7,593 nt of DNA from contig JABMOJ010000289.1 of NCBI GenBank assembly GCA_013204195.1, positions 1 through 7,593 of the forward strand. Reading direction: 5' to 3'. The DNA is from SAR86 cluster bacterium. Lineage in GTDB: Bacteria; Pseudomonadota; Gammaproteobacteria; Pseudomonadales; Azotimanducaceae. The position numbers and the translations under genes were made by a program. Position 1 is the first letter of the stretch; every line of letters starts with the position of its first letter. This document shows positions 1-6,608 of the stretch, in pieces. The notes under the pieces are model-generated. The model had not been told where the DNA came from, searched no databases, and saw only the letters and a program-made list of their open reading frames with translations.

Positions 1-1368
1 GGTGCCACCGGCGCACTGGCCGTCGTCATGGTGGCCCTGGTAGCAGATCACGGCGTCGAATATCTATTCGCAACCGTTGTGCTAATGGGGATCTTACAGA
101 TCACCGCTGGCGCCTTGCGTTTGGGTAAATTTATTCGAATGGTGCCCTATCCGGTAATGCTCGGCTTCGTTAATGGCCTGGCTATCGTGATTTTTCTGGC
201 GCAGTTAAGCCAATTTGGCGAACCCGGCGAACCCGGTTGGCTGACCGGTACTTTCATGCAGGGCTCCATTGTCGATGTTGCCTGGATGACCGGCGATCAA
301 CTCTATATGTTAGTGGGCTTGGTGGTCGTGACCATGGCTATCATTCATTTCCTACCTAAACTCACCACCGCAATTCCCTCTTCGCTGGCGGCCATTGTCG
401 TCGTGAGTCTGCTGGTGATCGGTTTAAACCTCGATACCCGAGTGGTGGGCGATGTGGCCTCCATAGCTGGGGGCTTACCGACGTTTCATATTCCCACGGT
501 GCCCATGAACTTTGAAACGCTGACGATCATCTTTCCCTATGCAGTCATTCTAGCCGCCATCGGTTTGATCGAATCACTGCTGACCTTACGTCTTGTGGAC
601 GAGATCACAGAGACCCGCGGTCGCGGCAACAAAGAGTGTGTGGGTCAGGGTATCGCCAATACGGTCACGGGCCTGTTTGGTGGCATGGGAGGCTGCGCGA
701 TGATCGGTCAGAGCATGATCAACGTCAATTCCGGCGGCCGAGGCCGCCTGTCGGGGATTTCTGCAGCGCTATTTCTTCTCGCGTTTATCCTGTTTGCCTC
801 TCCAATGATCGAGCAAATTCCGCTGGCGGCACTCATCGGCGTGATGTTTATCGTGGTGATCGGAACTTTTGAGTGGAGTAGCTTTCGTATTCTCGGCAAG
901 GTACCCCGCAGCGATGCCTTGATATTGATTCTGGTATCCACTGTGACCGTGGCCACCGACCTTGCGCTCGCGGTCATTGCCGGCGTTATCGTCTCGGCCC
1001 TGGTATTCGCCTGGGAACACGCTAAACACATTAACGTGGAAACCCGAGATGACCATAAAGATTCCACTGTGTACGCTGTCAGCGGCCCCTTGTTCTTCGG
1101 TTCTGTCACTTCATTTCTTGAGCAGTTTGATCCCACTCGATCTCTCGACGACGTGGTCGTTGACTTTGCTGAGTCCAGAGTCTGTGATCACTCTGGATTG
1201 GAGGCCATCGATACCCTCGCTGAACGTTACTTGAATGCCGGTAAAACTCTCCACCTGGTGCACCTGAACGCCGAGTGCCGGTCATTGCTGCGCAAGGCAG
1301 GCAACCTGGTAGAAGTCAACGTCATCGAGGATCCACGCTACTTCATTGCGGAAGACAGTCTTGACTAG
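1..1368 (+). CDS. SulP-family inorganic anion transporter with C-terminal STAS domain (5' partial)
   Basis: Inner-membrane SulP/SLC26-type anion transporter, likely taking up bicarbonate or sulfate; the substrate cannot be read from sequence. The frame is open from base 1 (reads GATGALAVV before the first ATG at 28), so the real start lies upstream, probably some 60-70 residues away judging from family members that carry a GG-P-x-I-SGATGA segment here. 455 residues are visible. Seen: a YPVMLGFVNG segment (visible residues about 50-59), FLPKLTTAIPSSLAA, the ESLLTLRLVDEITETRGRG block after a long hydrophobic helix, then the very conserved stretch at about 206-252 with GGMGGCAMIGQSMINVNSGG. Several hydrophobic helices follow, then a STAS domain from about 356 to 449, with the S-loop equivalent at CDHSGLEAI. 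That Gly/Ser-rich central block is typical of the bacterial clade containing BicA-like bicarbonate transporters. It converges with the minus-strand hydrolase operon and shares no operon with other genes in view. Confidence 0.93.
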   Translation, partial: GATGALAVVMVALVADHGVEYLFATVVLMGILQITAGALRLGKFIRMVPYPVMLGFVNGLAIVIFLAQLSQFGEPGEPGWLTGTFMQGSIVDVAWMTGDQLYMLVGLVVVTMAIIHFLPKLTTAIPSSLAAIVVVSLLVIGLNLDTRVVGDVASIAGGLPTFHIPTVPMNFETLTIIFPYAVILAAIGLIESLLTLRLVDEITETRGRGNKECVGQGIANTVTGLFGGMGGCAMIGQSMINVNSGGRGRLSGISAALFLLAFILFASPMIEQIPLAALIGVMFIVVIGTFEWSSFRILGKVPRSDALILILVSTVTVATDLALAVIAGVIVSALVFAWEHAKHINVETRDDHKDSTVYAVSGPLFFGSVTSFLEQFDPTRSLDDVVVDFAESRVCDHSGLEAIDTLAERYLNAGKTLHLVHLNAECRSLLRKAGNLVEVNVIEDPRYFIAEDSLD

Positions 1369-1382
1369 ACCGTGAAGAAGGC

Positions 1383-1415
1383 CGGTCAGTTGTTCGCGCT
1401 GCGAAATACTGACCG
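1383..1415. terminator. Two-tier hairpin between convergent genes, possible bidirectional terminator
   Basis: CGGTCAGT (1383-1390) is the exact reverse complement of ACTGACCG (1408-1415). Inside it, TTCGC (1393-1397) pairs with GCGAA (1401-1405) around the triloop GCT, separated from the outer stem by a 2x2 mismatch. It lies 15 nt past the SulP stop and 40 nt past the stop of the MetX-like gene on the other strand, the expected place for a shared terminator. There is no T-tract on either side, so it is not a classical intrinsic terminator. It could instead be a 3'-end stabilising structure or a site used with Rho. Confidence 0.35.
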
Positions 1416-1454
1416 ACGACTTCAATCCTAGGCACGCCTCAAGACCCTGTTACA

Positions 1455-2450
1455 CTACCCCACCAAATAAGCCACGGCCTGATCAATGCTGAGCTTACCC
1501 ACTGGGTCCATACCACCCCCCGCAAAGTTACCCATCTGCGATACTATCGGCCTGAGTTCTGCATTTCTCAGATGCGTCAATTCTAAGGCACTATCAGCAA
1601 CCGTAAAGTACAGATCGGACTCGCAAGGCAGCAAGATCACCCTGGCCTTGATCGCCTTCAGGGCTGCCTCGAAATTGCGCCTGTAAACCTCATTGGCGCT
1701 GATGTCTGCCAGCTGCCAGGTTTGCAACATAGCCAGCAGGTCGTTGGCATCTCGGCGCATAAAAAAGGCCTGCAAAAACTCCACCACCGCTTCGACAGAA
1801 GCCAGGCCCAACGCCTGATAGCGTGCTTCTCGAAAGAACGTTTGAGAAAACACCCAGCCGGCATAAACCCGGCCAAAAGCCAATAAACCTTTGACCGGCG
1901 GTTGAGTGTAATCGCCATCCGCGAACGCACAGTCCGCCTCCAACGCTGCCTTGGCCCCACCGAGAAACACCCCGTTATGCCGAGACACTCTCGCCGCCGA
2001 GCAGATAGGCAGAACGGCATCCACCCTATCGGGATTCTGACTCGCCCATTCAAACGCCTGCAAACCGCCCATGGAAAAACCCATCACCAGCTGTATACAC
2101 TCGATACCCAGGTGCCTGATAAGCAATGTCTGGCAAGCCACATTGTCGTGAATTGTCAAAACAGGGAACCGCGGTCCGTCGAAAGGCGACGGCGTATTAC
2201 TCGGCGATGAAGACAAACCATTACCGAACATATTGATGACTATCACGAATTTCGTGGACATATCGACCAGCTGGTTGTCGGCAACCAGCGCGCCATCACT
2301 GCCGTGTTGCGCGCCGTAAGACGTTAACACGAGCACGACATTGTCCCTCGCCGCCGACAACTGGCCACGGGTGACGTAGGTTAACTGTAGATCCAGCGTT
2401 GCGCCCTGTTGGGTCTTAAAACTGGGTATAAGAAAAGTTTTAACCGACAA
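1455..2450 (-). CDS. MetX-like alpha/beta-fold hydrolase/acyltransferase, catalytic His replaced by Asn
   Basis: 331-residue alpha/beta-hydrolase of the homoserine O-acetyltransferase-like group, cytoplasmic, with no signal peptide. Seen: an N-terminal GATLDLQLTYVTRGQL segment, TSYGAQH (44-50), a NMFGNGLSSSPSN loop (73-85), the nucleophile elbow GFSMGG with Ser126, FGRVYAGW (192-199), ADISANEVY, the acid loop CESDLYF with Asp279, and MGNFAGGGMDP near the end. From memory, relatives read WGHxAGxGxNP in that last loop, the His being catalytic. Here the codon at 1529-1527 is AAC, giving Asn308, so the Ser-His-Asp triad appears incomplete. The start is TTG at 2450, chosen for a strong AGGAG 8 nt upstream and because no in-frame ATG lies near the N-terminus. 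It follows the small hydrolase gene by 34 nt, so the two are probably cotranscribed. It is unlikely to be a true methionine-pathway MetX: it is short and belongs to a divergent subgroup. It could be an inactive or altered-chemistry paralogue. Confidence 0.88.
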   Translation of the reverse strand: MSVKTFLIPSFKTQQGATLDLQLTYVTRGQLSAARDNVVLVLTSYGAQHGSDGALVADNQLVDMSTKFVIVINMFGNGLSSSPSNTPSPFDGPRFPVLTIHDNVACQTLLIRHLGIECIQLVMGFSMGGLQAFEWASQNPDRVDAVLPICSAARVSRHNGVFLGGAKAALEADCAFADGDYTQPPVKGLLAFGRVYAGWVFSQTFFREARYQALGLASVEAVVEFLQAFFMRRDANDLLAMLQTWQLADISANEVYRRNFEAALKAIKARVILLPCESDLYFTVADSALELTHLRNAELRPIVSQMGNFAGGGMDPVGKLSIDQAVAYLVG

Positions 2451-2458
2451 GTCAGTGG

Positions 2459-2463
2459 CTCCT
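2459..2463 (-). promoter_or_regulatory. Shine-Dalgarno AGGAG for the TTG start of the MetX-like gene
   Basis: On the minus strand AGGAG sits 8 nt before TTG at 2450-2448. This good match and spacing is the main reason for accepting the rare TTG start. Confidence 0.7.
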
Positions 2464-2484
2464 GTTAGTTGATTATTGATCAGG

Positions 2485-3231
2485 CTAATCCACCGACGCC
2501 CAGAACCGCGTTAACATGGCGGCACCGGCAGTTGGATTCTGCACCATCCACCAGTGACCGACTCCTGGCAGTACGCTCACCTGCGCCCCAGCTCGGTTAG
2601 CGACTTCTCGATGCATGGCGTCAGTACCAACATAGTCGTCATTCTCGGCAATAATCACCAACCCAGGCCGAGACTCCATTGACGTAAGATCTGCCCCCAG
2701 CTCACTCAACGCCGGTTGCGCGGCGTCGCGGTATAGCGCCAGAATGCAGTGCGCCATATCTTGGTTAAAGGCCGCCACAACCCGAGTCGCGATCGCCGCT
2801 GTCATGCCCGCCGCCACAAACATCGCGATGCGATCAGCCACCGGCGCAGCAATCATACCGGCGACTGCTGCCTCACCAGCGCCCGGTGTCTGCCATACCT
2901 GAGCCATATCGTGCCATTGATAATCTGGATGGAGAATCCCAGCCACATCTATGGCCCAAGAGCGTAAAAGGTCTGGGCGAGTCAGCGCGAGCCCCGCCAC
3001 ATGACCACCGCCCCAATCGTGACCCACTAAATCAACGGGCTCACCGATTTGTTCAAGTGCTTTGGTCAGCCATTCGAGGTAGGCCAACCGGGTGCCGTTA
3101 AAGCCTGACGGTAGCGGTGAGCCGAAGCCGGGGGGCGCTAAGGTCAGCACATCTTTACGGTCCAAGGCGGGTATCAACAGGTCCCAAATGGCTGCAGTTT
3201 CTGGATTTCCGTGCACGAATACAGCGGGCAT
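2485..3231 (-). CDS. Small alpha/beta hydrolase with Asp nucleophile (epoxide hydrolase / haloalkane dehalogenase superfamily)
   Basis: 248 residues from ATG at 3231; cytoplasmic, no signal peptide. Seen: oxyanion motif HGNPETAAIW (residues 7-16), the elbow VGHDWGGG with Asp72 as nucleophile, a cap of about 75 residues holding WHDMAQVWQTPGAGE, the acid-loop candidate AENDDYVG (Asp198 or Asp199), and GVGHWWMVQNP with the presumptive catalytic His226. An Asp nucleophile followed by Trp is the hallmark of epoxide hydrolases, haloalkane dehalogenases and fluoroacetate dehalogenase, which form a covalent alkyl-enzyme intermediate. The protein is shorter than typical haloalkane dehalogenases (about 290-300 residues), so the cap is reduced; the substrate is unknown. 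The start was chosen over GTG at 3243 and ATG at 3237 because GGAG lies 6 nt before this ATG and the resulting N-terminus (MPAVFVHG) begins right at the first strand. It is the first gene of the operon with the MetX-like gene, 34 nt upstream of it. Confidence 0.88.
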   Translation of the reverse strand: MPAVFVHGNPETAAIWDLLIPALDRKDVLTLAPPGFGSPLPSGFNGTRLAYLEWLTKALEQIGEPVDLVGHDWGGGHVAGLALTRPDLLRSWAIDVAGILHPDYQWHDMAQVWQTPGAGEAAVAGMIAAPVADRIAMFVAAGMTAAIATRVVAAFNQDMAHCILALYRDAAQPALSELGADLTSMESRPGLVIIAENDDYVGTDAMHREVANRAGAQVSVLPGVGHWWMVQNPTAGAAMLTRFWASVD

Positions 3232-3237
3232 AAGCAT

Positions 3238-3241
3238 CTCC
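3238..3241 (-). promoter_or_regulatory. Shine-Dalgarno GGAG deciding the start of the small hydrolase
   Basis: On the minus strand GGAG is 6 nt before ATG at 3231-3229. It overlaps the codons of the longer GTG-initiated reading (start 3243), which lacks a comparable site of its own. This favours the 248-residue product over the 252-residue one. Confidence 0.55.
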
Positions 3242-3301
3242 ACAATCGGCTTTCAAGGGGTCTTTGAGCATAGCGATCCGATCATTGAATTGCTACTCAG
3301 T

Positions 3302-3321
3302 TTCAGGCTTAGATTCAGGCT
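3302..3321 (+). repeat. Short direct repeat TTCAGGCT x2, 12-nt period
   Basis: Two exact copies of TTCAGGCT at 3302-3309 and 3314-3321, start to start 12 nt, in the middle of the divergent intergenic region. The location suits a regulator half-site pair, but the period is close to one helical turn plus a little and the unit is short, so chance is possible. Confidence 0.4.
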
Positions 3322-3331
3322 GGGAAATTGC
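3318..3331 (+). promoter_or_regulatory. Weak sigma-54-like -24/-12 candidate for the ABC operon
   Basis: GG at 3318-3319 and GC at 3330-3331 are separated by exactly 10 nt, with TTGC at the -12 side. This is the invariant spacing of sigma-54 promoters. The remaining consensus positions match only partly: AGGCTGG instead of TGGCACG, and C after TTGC. It would put transcription start near 3342, about 50 nt before the ATPase ATG. GG-N10-GC arises often by chance in this composition. Confidence 0.15.
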
Positions 3332-3380
3332 CCGTTCTGCTCGACGGCGAACCAGCAGATGCCGTTTTTCTCTCGGTTCT

Positions 3381-3386
3381 GTTAAT
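3381..3386 (+). promoter_or_regulatory. Possible -10 element (GTTAAT) giving a near-leaderless ATPase mRNA
   Basis: GTTAAT matches the TATAAT consensus at 4 of 6 positions and ends 8 nt before the A of the ATPase ATG (3395). Transcription would therefore start at or next to the start codon. No -35 match was found at 16-18 nt. The ATPase gene lacks a Shine-Dalgarno, which is the only other support. Confidence 0.18.
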
Positions 3387-3394
3387 GTGCCGGC

Positions 3395-4069
3395 ATGCTC
3401 ACCTTCTCTGCAATCAGCAAGACCTATTACCAGCCCGATGGCGATATCCAGGTGCTGCGCCAGGCAGATTTGCACCTACCCGCGGGCCAAACAGCAGCGC
3501 TGCTCGGCGAGAGCGGTTGTGGCAAGAGCACCCTGTTGCACCTCGCGGCCGGACTCGACCAACCCGACAGCGGCCAGATCATGATTAATGATCAGTGCGC
3601 CAGCGACTTCAACGACGGCCAGTGGAATCATCTGCGCCGCGAAACCTTGAGCTTGGTGTTCCAGCAATATCATCTGGTACCAACACTCAGCGTGCTCGAC
3701 AACCTACTGCTCCAGGCTCGGCTAGCAGACAGGCTCAACCCCACGCTGCAACAACATCTGATTGACAAGCTGGGACTCGCCCCACTGCTAGGGCGACTAC
3801 CTCATCAACTATCGGGGGGCCAACAGCAGCGGGTCGCCATTGGCCGAGTGCTGATGCACCAGCCACGCCTAATTCTTGCGGACGAACCCACGGGCAATCT
3901 CGATGAAGCTACCAGCCACAGCGTGATGGAATTATTGACCAACCTCCTTAAAGACACCGGCAGCAGCCTGTTGATGGTGACTCACAGCCCCGCGATGGCA
4001 AGCTATATGGATCGTCAGTGGCTGTTGCAGGCCGGTCGCATCACTCCAGTACTCGCTCGAGACACCTGA
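3395..4069 (+). CDS. ABC transporter ATP-binding protein, LolD/MacB type
   Basis: 224-residue nucleotide-binding subunit that hydrolyses ATP on the cytoplasmic face of the inner membrane to drive the permease encoded next to it. All ABC motifs are intact: Walker [10 protein letters not shown] (38-46), Q-loop VFQQYHL (Gln90), signature LSGGQQQR (139-146), Walker B LILADEP (159-165) followed by TGNLD, and H-loop MVTHS (His197). The [16 protein letters not shown] segment and the TGNLD D-loop are typical of the LolD/MacB/FtsE group, the partners of FtsX-fold permeases. Length fits LolD-like proteins. An in-frame TAA at 3383 leaves ATG 3395 as the first usable start, yet no Shine-Dalgarno precedes it. 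The stop TGA (4067-4069) is separated from the permease start by one nucleotide, implying translational coupling. It is not called LolD itself because the partner is a single large permease rather than a LolC/LolE pair of about 400 residues each. Confidence 0.95.
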   Translation: MLTFSAISKTYYQPDGDIQVLRQADLHLPAGQTAALLGESGCGKSTLLHLAAGLDQPDSGQIMINDQCASDFNDGQWNHLRRETLSLVFQQYHLVPTLSVLDNLLLQARLADRLNPTLQQHLIDKLGLAPLLGRLPHQLSGGQQQRVAIGRVLMHQPRLILADEPTGNLDEATSHSVMELLTNLLKDTGSSLLMVTHSPAMASYMDRQWLLQAGRITPVLARDT

Positions 4070-4070
4070 G

Positions 4071-6608
4071 TTGCTGCGGCAATTCAAACAGATGATGTGG
4101 GTCTTTGTGACCCTCATTAGCCATTACCGCCGACATCCGGGCCAAGCCCTGACCATGGGATTAGGCCTTATCAGCGGGGTCGCGCTGTGGGTGGCGGTTC
4201 AACTCATTAACGATCATGCCCGCAGCAGCTACGCTGATGCCGACCAATTACTCGGCGCCGAGGCCCGTTACTGGATACGCAGCGACAACGGTTTGGGCAT
4301 CGCGGTGCCAGACTATATTGGCTTGCGACGAGCCGGGTTTGACCCGCTTTATCCGGTAATCGAAACTCAAGTGCGCGACGCCCAGGGACGCTCGGTTGCG
4401 ATCATTGCCACTGACTTATTGGCGTTACCTGTTGGCAATGGCCTCGGTTCGAGTGCCAGGTACAGTAACCCTTTTGGAGCCTCAAGCTGGCTGGCCCTGA
4501 TTCAACCGGATTACCAGGCCTGGTATCCCCAGTCCTTGGCGACGCAGTTGGGGATTGAAGCAGGGCAACGGCTGATTCTTGCCAGCGGTGAGCGCCTGCC
4601 ACCGGCTTTAATTCAAACTCAAACTCAACAAGGCCAGCGGGTTTTCATGGACATCGCTGCCGCTATGGCCATTCTGGGCACCGATACCTTCAGCTATCTG
4701 GGCGTCGGGCAACTCAGCGAACCGGAACAATTGCGCCTCGCCGCGCTGCTACCAGCGACCCTGACATTGGTGACTAACCACCAAGCATTAGATCTCGCCC
4801 AAGTGACCGAGAGCCTACACACTCACCTCACTGCCCTGGGCCTACTGTCCTTTGCCGTTGGTCTGTTCATAGTCTTTAATGCCGTTCGATTCTCCCTACT
4901 GGCACGCCAAGGAACCTTAACGACGCTGCGTGAAATGGGCATCTCCCTTGGGATGCTGAGCATTGCTATCATTGCTGAGTCATTACTCTGGAGCCTCTTT
5001 GGTACGAGCCTTGGCCTCGTCATGGGCTATGCCTTAAGCCAACTGTTATTGCCCGCCATGGCCACAAGCCTGCAGAGTCTCTATGCCGCAGAGCTGGGAA
5101 CATTAATCGGCATTCGCCCTACGCAAGTGCTCCTGGCTTTTGGGCTGAGTCTCGCCGGCGTGGTCTTGGCATTAACGCTGCCCCTTTGGTTGCGAGCGCG
5201 TGCGTCCATTCGCCGCCAACGGGACACCACCGCGCAATGGCAGTTGGATCAGCGCGGTATCCGTTGGATGGCGCTCGTGGCTATGGGCTTACTCGGACTT
5301 GCCGCAACCCTATACCCCTGGCTGGCCAGCATTGAACAAGGATTTTTGATATTGGCGCTGGTGATGTTTGGCGGCGCGCTCTTGCTGCCCTGGCTGGTAC
5401 TGAGCCTGATCGAGGCCTGCGCTCGGCTATTGCCCAAACAACAGTGGTTACTGCGCTGGGCGGTATCCGATGCGCTCGCGCAACTGCCCCACCTGCGTAT
5501 CGCCTTGATGGCCCTATTACTGACACTCACCGCCAATATCGGGGTGACTACGTTGGTCGGCTCTTTTCGAACCGCATTGGGCGATTGGTTGGAAACCCGT
5601 TTGGCCGCTGACATCTACGTCCAGGTTAAGTCGCTGGATCAGGAGGCCATTAAGCGAGCGCCTTGGCTCCGTGGCTACTCCCCACGCATCGGTCTGGATC
5701 TGCGTTGGCAAGATCGCCCCACTTCAATTCGCGGCTTGGACCTCAACGGGCCAGATACGCTTGGCATGGTATTGGCCCAAGACCAGGGGATGCCTGATCA
5801 GCAGGTTCAAGATCAGGCGCTCCAAGCCTGGCGCTTAGGTGATGGCCCTGTAATCCCCATTCTGGCTAACGAGCAAGTGCGGTATCTCGCGCACACGCCA
5901 CTGGGCAGCATGATCGAGCTGCCAACCTCAGCTGGCCTGCGGCGCTTCGAAATCATCGGTTATGTACACGACTATGGTAATTCGAGTCTGGCGTTTTATT
6001 TACCCAGCGAGACCGTCATGGCGCACTGGCCAGCGGCTGAGTTGCTTGGCGCAGGATTATGGTTGACTGAACCATCCGCCCAAATTGATCCCGACTGGCT
6101 CAGCAATCACCTGTCAGCCTTAGGGATCAAACCTGGACAATGGGTGCTGCAGGGTGAGATCAAACGGATATCTTTTGCGATTTTCGACCGCACCTTTGCC
6201 ATTACGGCGACCCTGAACACGCTGACATTATTGGTCGCCGGACTCTCATTACTGACAGCCCTGCTCGCGGTGCACCAGCAACGTCTGCCGGAATATGCAC
6301 ACTGGCGCTCTATGGGTGTGAATTTCAACCAGTGGCTGCAAATTGTCGCCCTGCCCTTGCTGCTAATGCTGGCTGTCACCCTGTTACTGTCATTGCCTCT
6401 CGGCTTCAGCTTAAGTTGGTTATTGATTAACAAATTAAATGTGATCGCCTTCGGTTGGACCATGCCCCTGTTGTGGTCCTGGTGGCCATTGGCCAAACTC
6501 GGCATCCTGACCCTGGGAATTGTCCTGACCACCCTTACGGTATCTGTGGTTCGAGTCAGACAGACCCTACCGACCGCCATCCAACAACTAGCTGGTGACT
6601 CAGGATGA
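4071..6608 (+). CDS. FtsX-type ABC transporter permease, large duplicated form
   Basis: 845-residue inner-membrane permease of the MacB/LolCE (FtsX) superfamily, partner of the upstream ATPase. About ten hydrophobic helices can be seen: near 24-46, 255-277, 296-328, 350-373, 398-418, 424-449, 474-497, 709-734, 755-786 and 803-826. The order is one helix, a periplasmic domain (about 47-250), three helices of an FtsX domain, two linking helices, one helix, a second periplasmic domain (about 500-705) and a final three-helix FtsX domain. This is the 10-helix YbbP-like layout, as if two 4-helix permeases were fused. The cytosolic loops after the first FtsX helix (TLREMGISLGML) and its C-terminal counterpart (HWRSMGVNFNQWLQ) match each other, supporting an internal duplication. 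The start is uncertain: TTG at 4071 lies 1 nt past the ATPase stop, with ATG at 4092 or 4095 as alternatives, and none has a clear Shine-Dalgarno. Its end overlaps the next gene by 4 nt. Confidence 0.92.
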   Translation: MLRQFKQMMWVFVTLISHYRRHPGQALTMGLGLISGVALWVAVQLINDHARSSYADADQLLGAEARYWIRSDNGLGIAVPDYIGLRRAGFDPLYPVIETQVRDAQGRSVAIIATDLLALPVGNGLGSSARYSNPFGASSWLALIQPDYQAWYPQSLATQLGIEAGQRLILASGERLPPALIQTQTQQGQRVFMDIAAAMAILGTDTFSYLGVGQLSEPEQLRLAALLPATLTLVTNHQALDLAQVTESLHTHLTALGLLSFAVGLFIVFNAVRFSLLARQGTLTTLREMGISLGMLSIAIIAESLLWSLFGTSLGLVMGYALSQLLLPAMATSLQSLYAAELGTLIGIRPTQVLLAFGLSLAGVVLALTLPLWLRARASIRRQRDTTAQWQLDQRGIRWMALVAMGLLGLAATLYPWLASIEQGFLILALVMFGGALLLPWLVLSLIEACARLLPKQQWLLRWAVSDALAQLPHLRIALMALLLTLTANIGVTTLVGSFRTALGDWLETRLAADIYVQVKSLDQEAIKRAPWLRGYSPRIGLDLRWQDRPTSIRGLDLNGPDTLGMVLAQDQGMPDQQVQDQALQAWRLGDGPVIPILANEQVRYLAHTPLGSMIELPTSAGLRRFEIIGYVHDYGNSSLAFYLPSETVMAHWPAAELLGAGLWLTEPSAQIDPDWLSNHLSALGIKPGQWVLQGEIKRISFAIFDRTFAITATLNTLTLLVAGLSLLTALLAVHQQRLPEYAHWRSMGVNFNQWLQIVALPLLLMLAVTLLLSLPLGFSLSWLLINKLNVIAFGWTMPLLWSWWPLAKLGILTLGIVLTTLTVSVVRVRQTLPTAIQQLAGDSG
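6594..6598 (+). promoter_or_regulatory. Shine-Dalgarno-like GGTGA before the lipocalin-like gene
   Basis: GGTGA, part of the extended anti-SD complement, lies 6 nt before ATG 6605, inside the last codons of the permease. It supports ATG 6605 over the in-frame ATG at 6617 and fits coupled translation through the ATGA overlap. Confidence 0.45.

Larger units (their letters stand above)
3232..3394. other. Divergent intergenic region between the hydrolase operon and the ABC operon
   Basis: 163 nt that must carry promoters for both directions. Seen here: a direct repeat of TTCAGGCT (3302-3309 and 3314-3321), a GG-N10-GC arrangement at 3318-3331, and a GTTAAT hexamer at 3381-3386 just before the ATPase ATG. 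There is also a 5-bp stem ACGGC/GCCGT (3344-3348, 3361-3365) followed by four T residues. No convincing paired -35/-10 sigma-70 promoter is visible on either strand. On the minus strand the closest is a TATGCT-like -10 without a good -35. No credible coding sequence is seen. Confidence 0.6.

Noticed and set aside
708..1136. Open frame of 142 codons on the minus strand
   Set aside because: It is a shadow of the SulP core and STAS region, with no ribosome site or family signature.
1455..2450. Naming the gene metX (homoserine O-acetyltransferase)
   Set aside because: The protein belongs to a shorter, divergent MetX-like subgroup, lacks the expected catalytic His and has no methionine genes nearby.
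2471..2490. GATTA/TAATC inverted repeat across the hydrolase operon junction
   Set aside because: A 5-bp AT-rich stem with a 10-nt loop overlapping the stop codon is expected by chance.
3344..3369. ACGGC/GCCGT stem followed by TTTT, resembling a terminator or attenuator upstream of the ATPase gene
   Set aside because: The stem is only 5 bp with a 12-nt loop and a short T run. It is too weak to call, so it is mentioned only in the intergenic description.
3092..3385. Plus-strand open frame of 97 codons reaching into the divergent intergenic region
   Set aside because: Most of it is antisense to the start of the small hydrolase, and the rest has no protein-like pattern.
3395..6608. Canonical LolCDE lipoprotein-releasing system
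   Set aside because: Only one permease is present, with about ten helices and 845 residues rather than LolC and LolE of about 400 residues each, and the third gene is a lipocalin-like protein.
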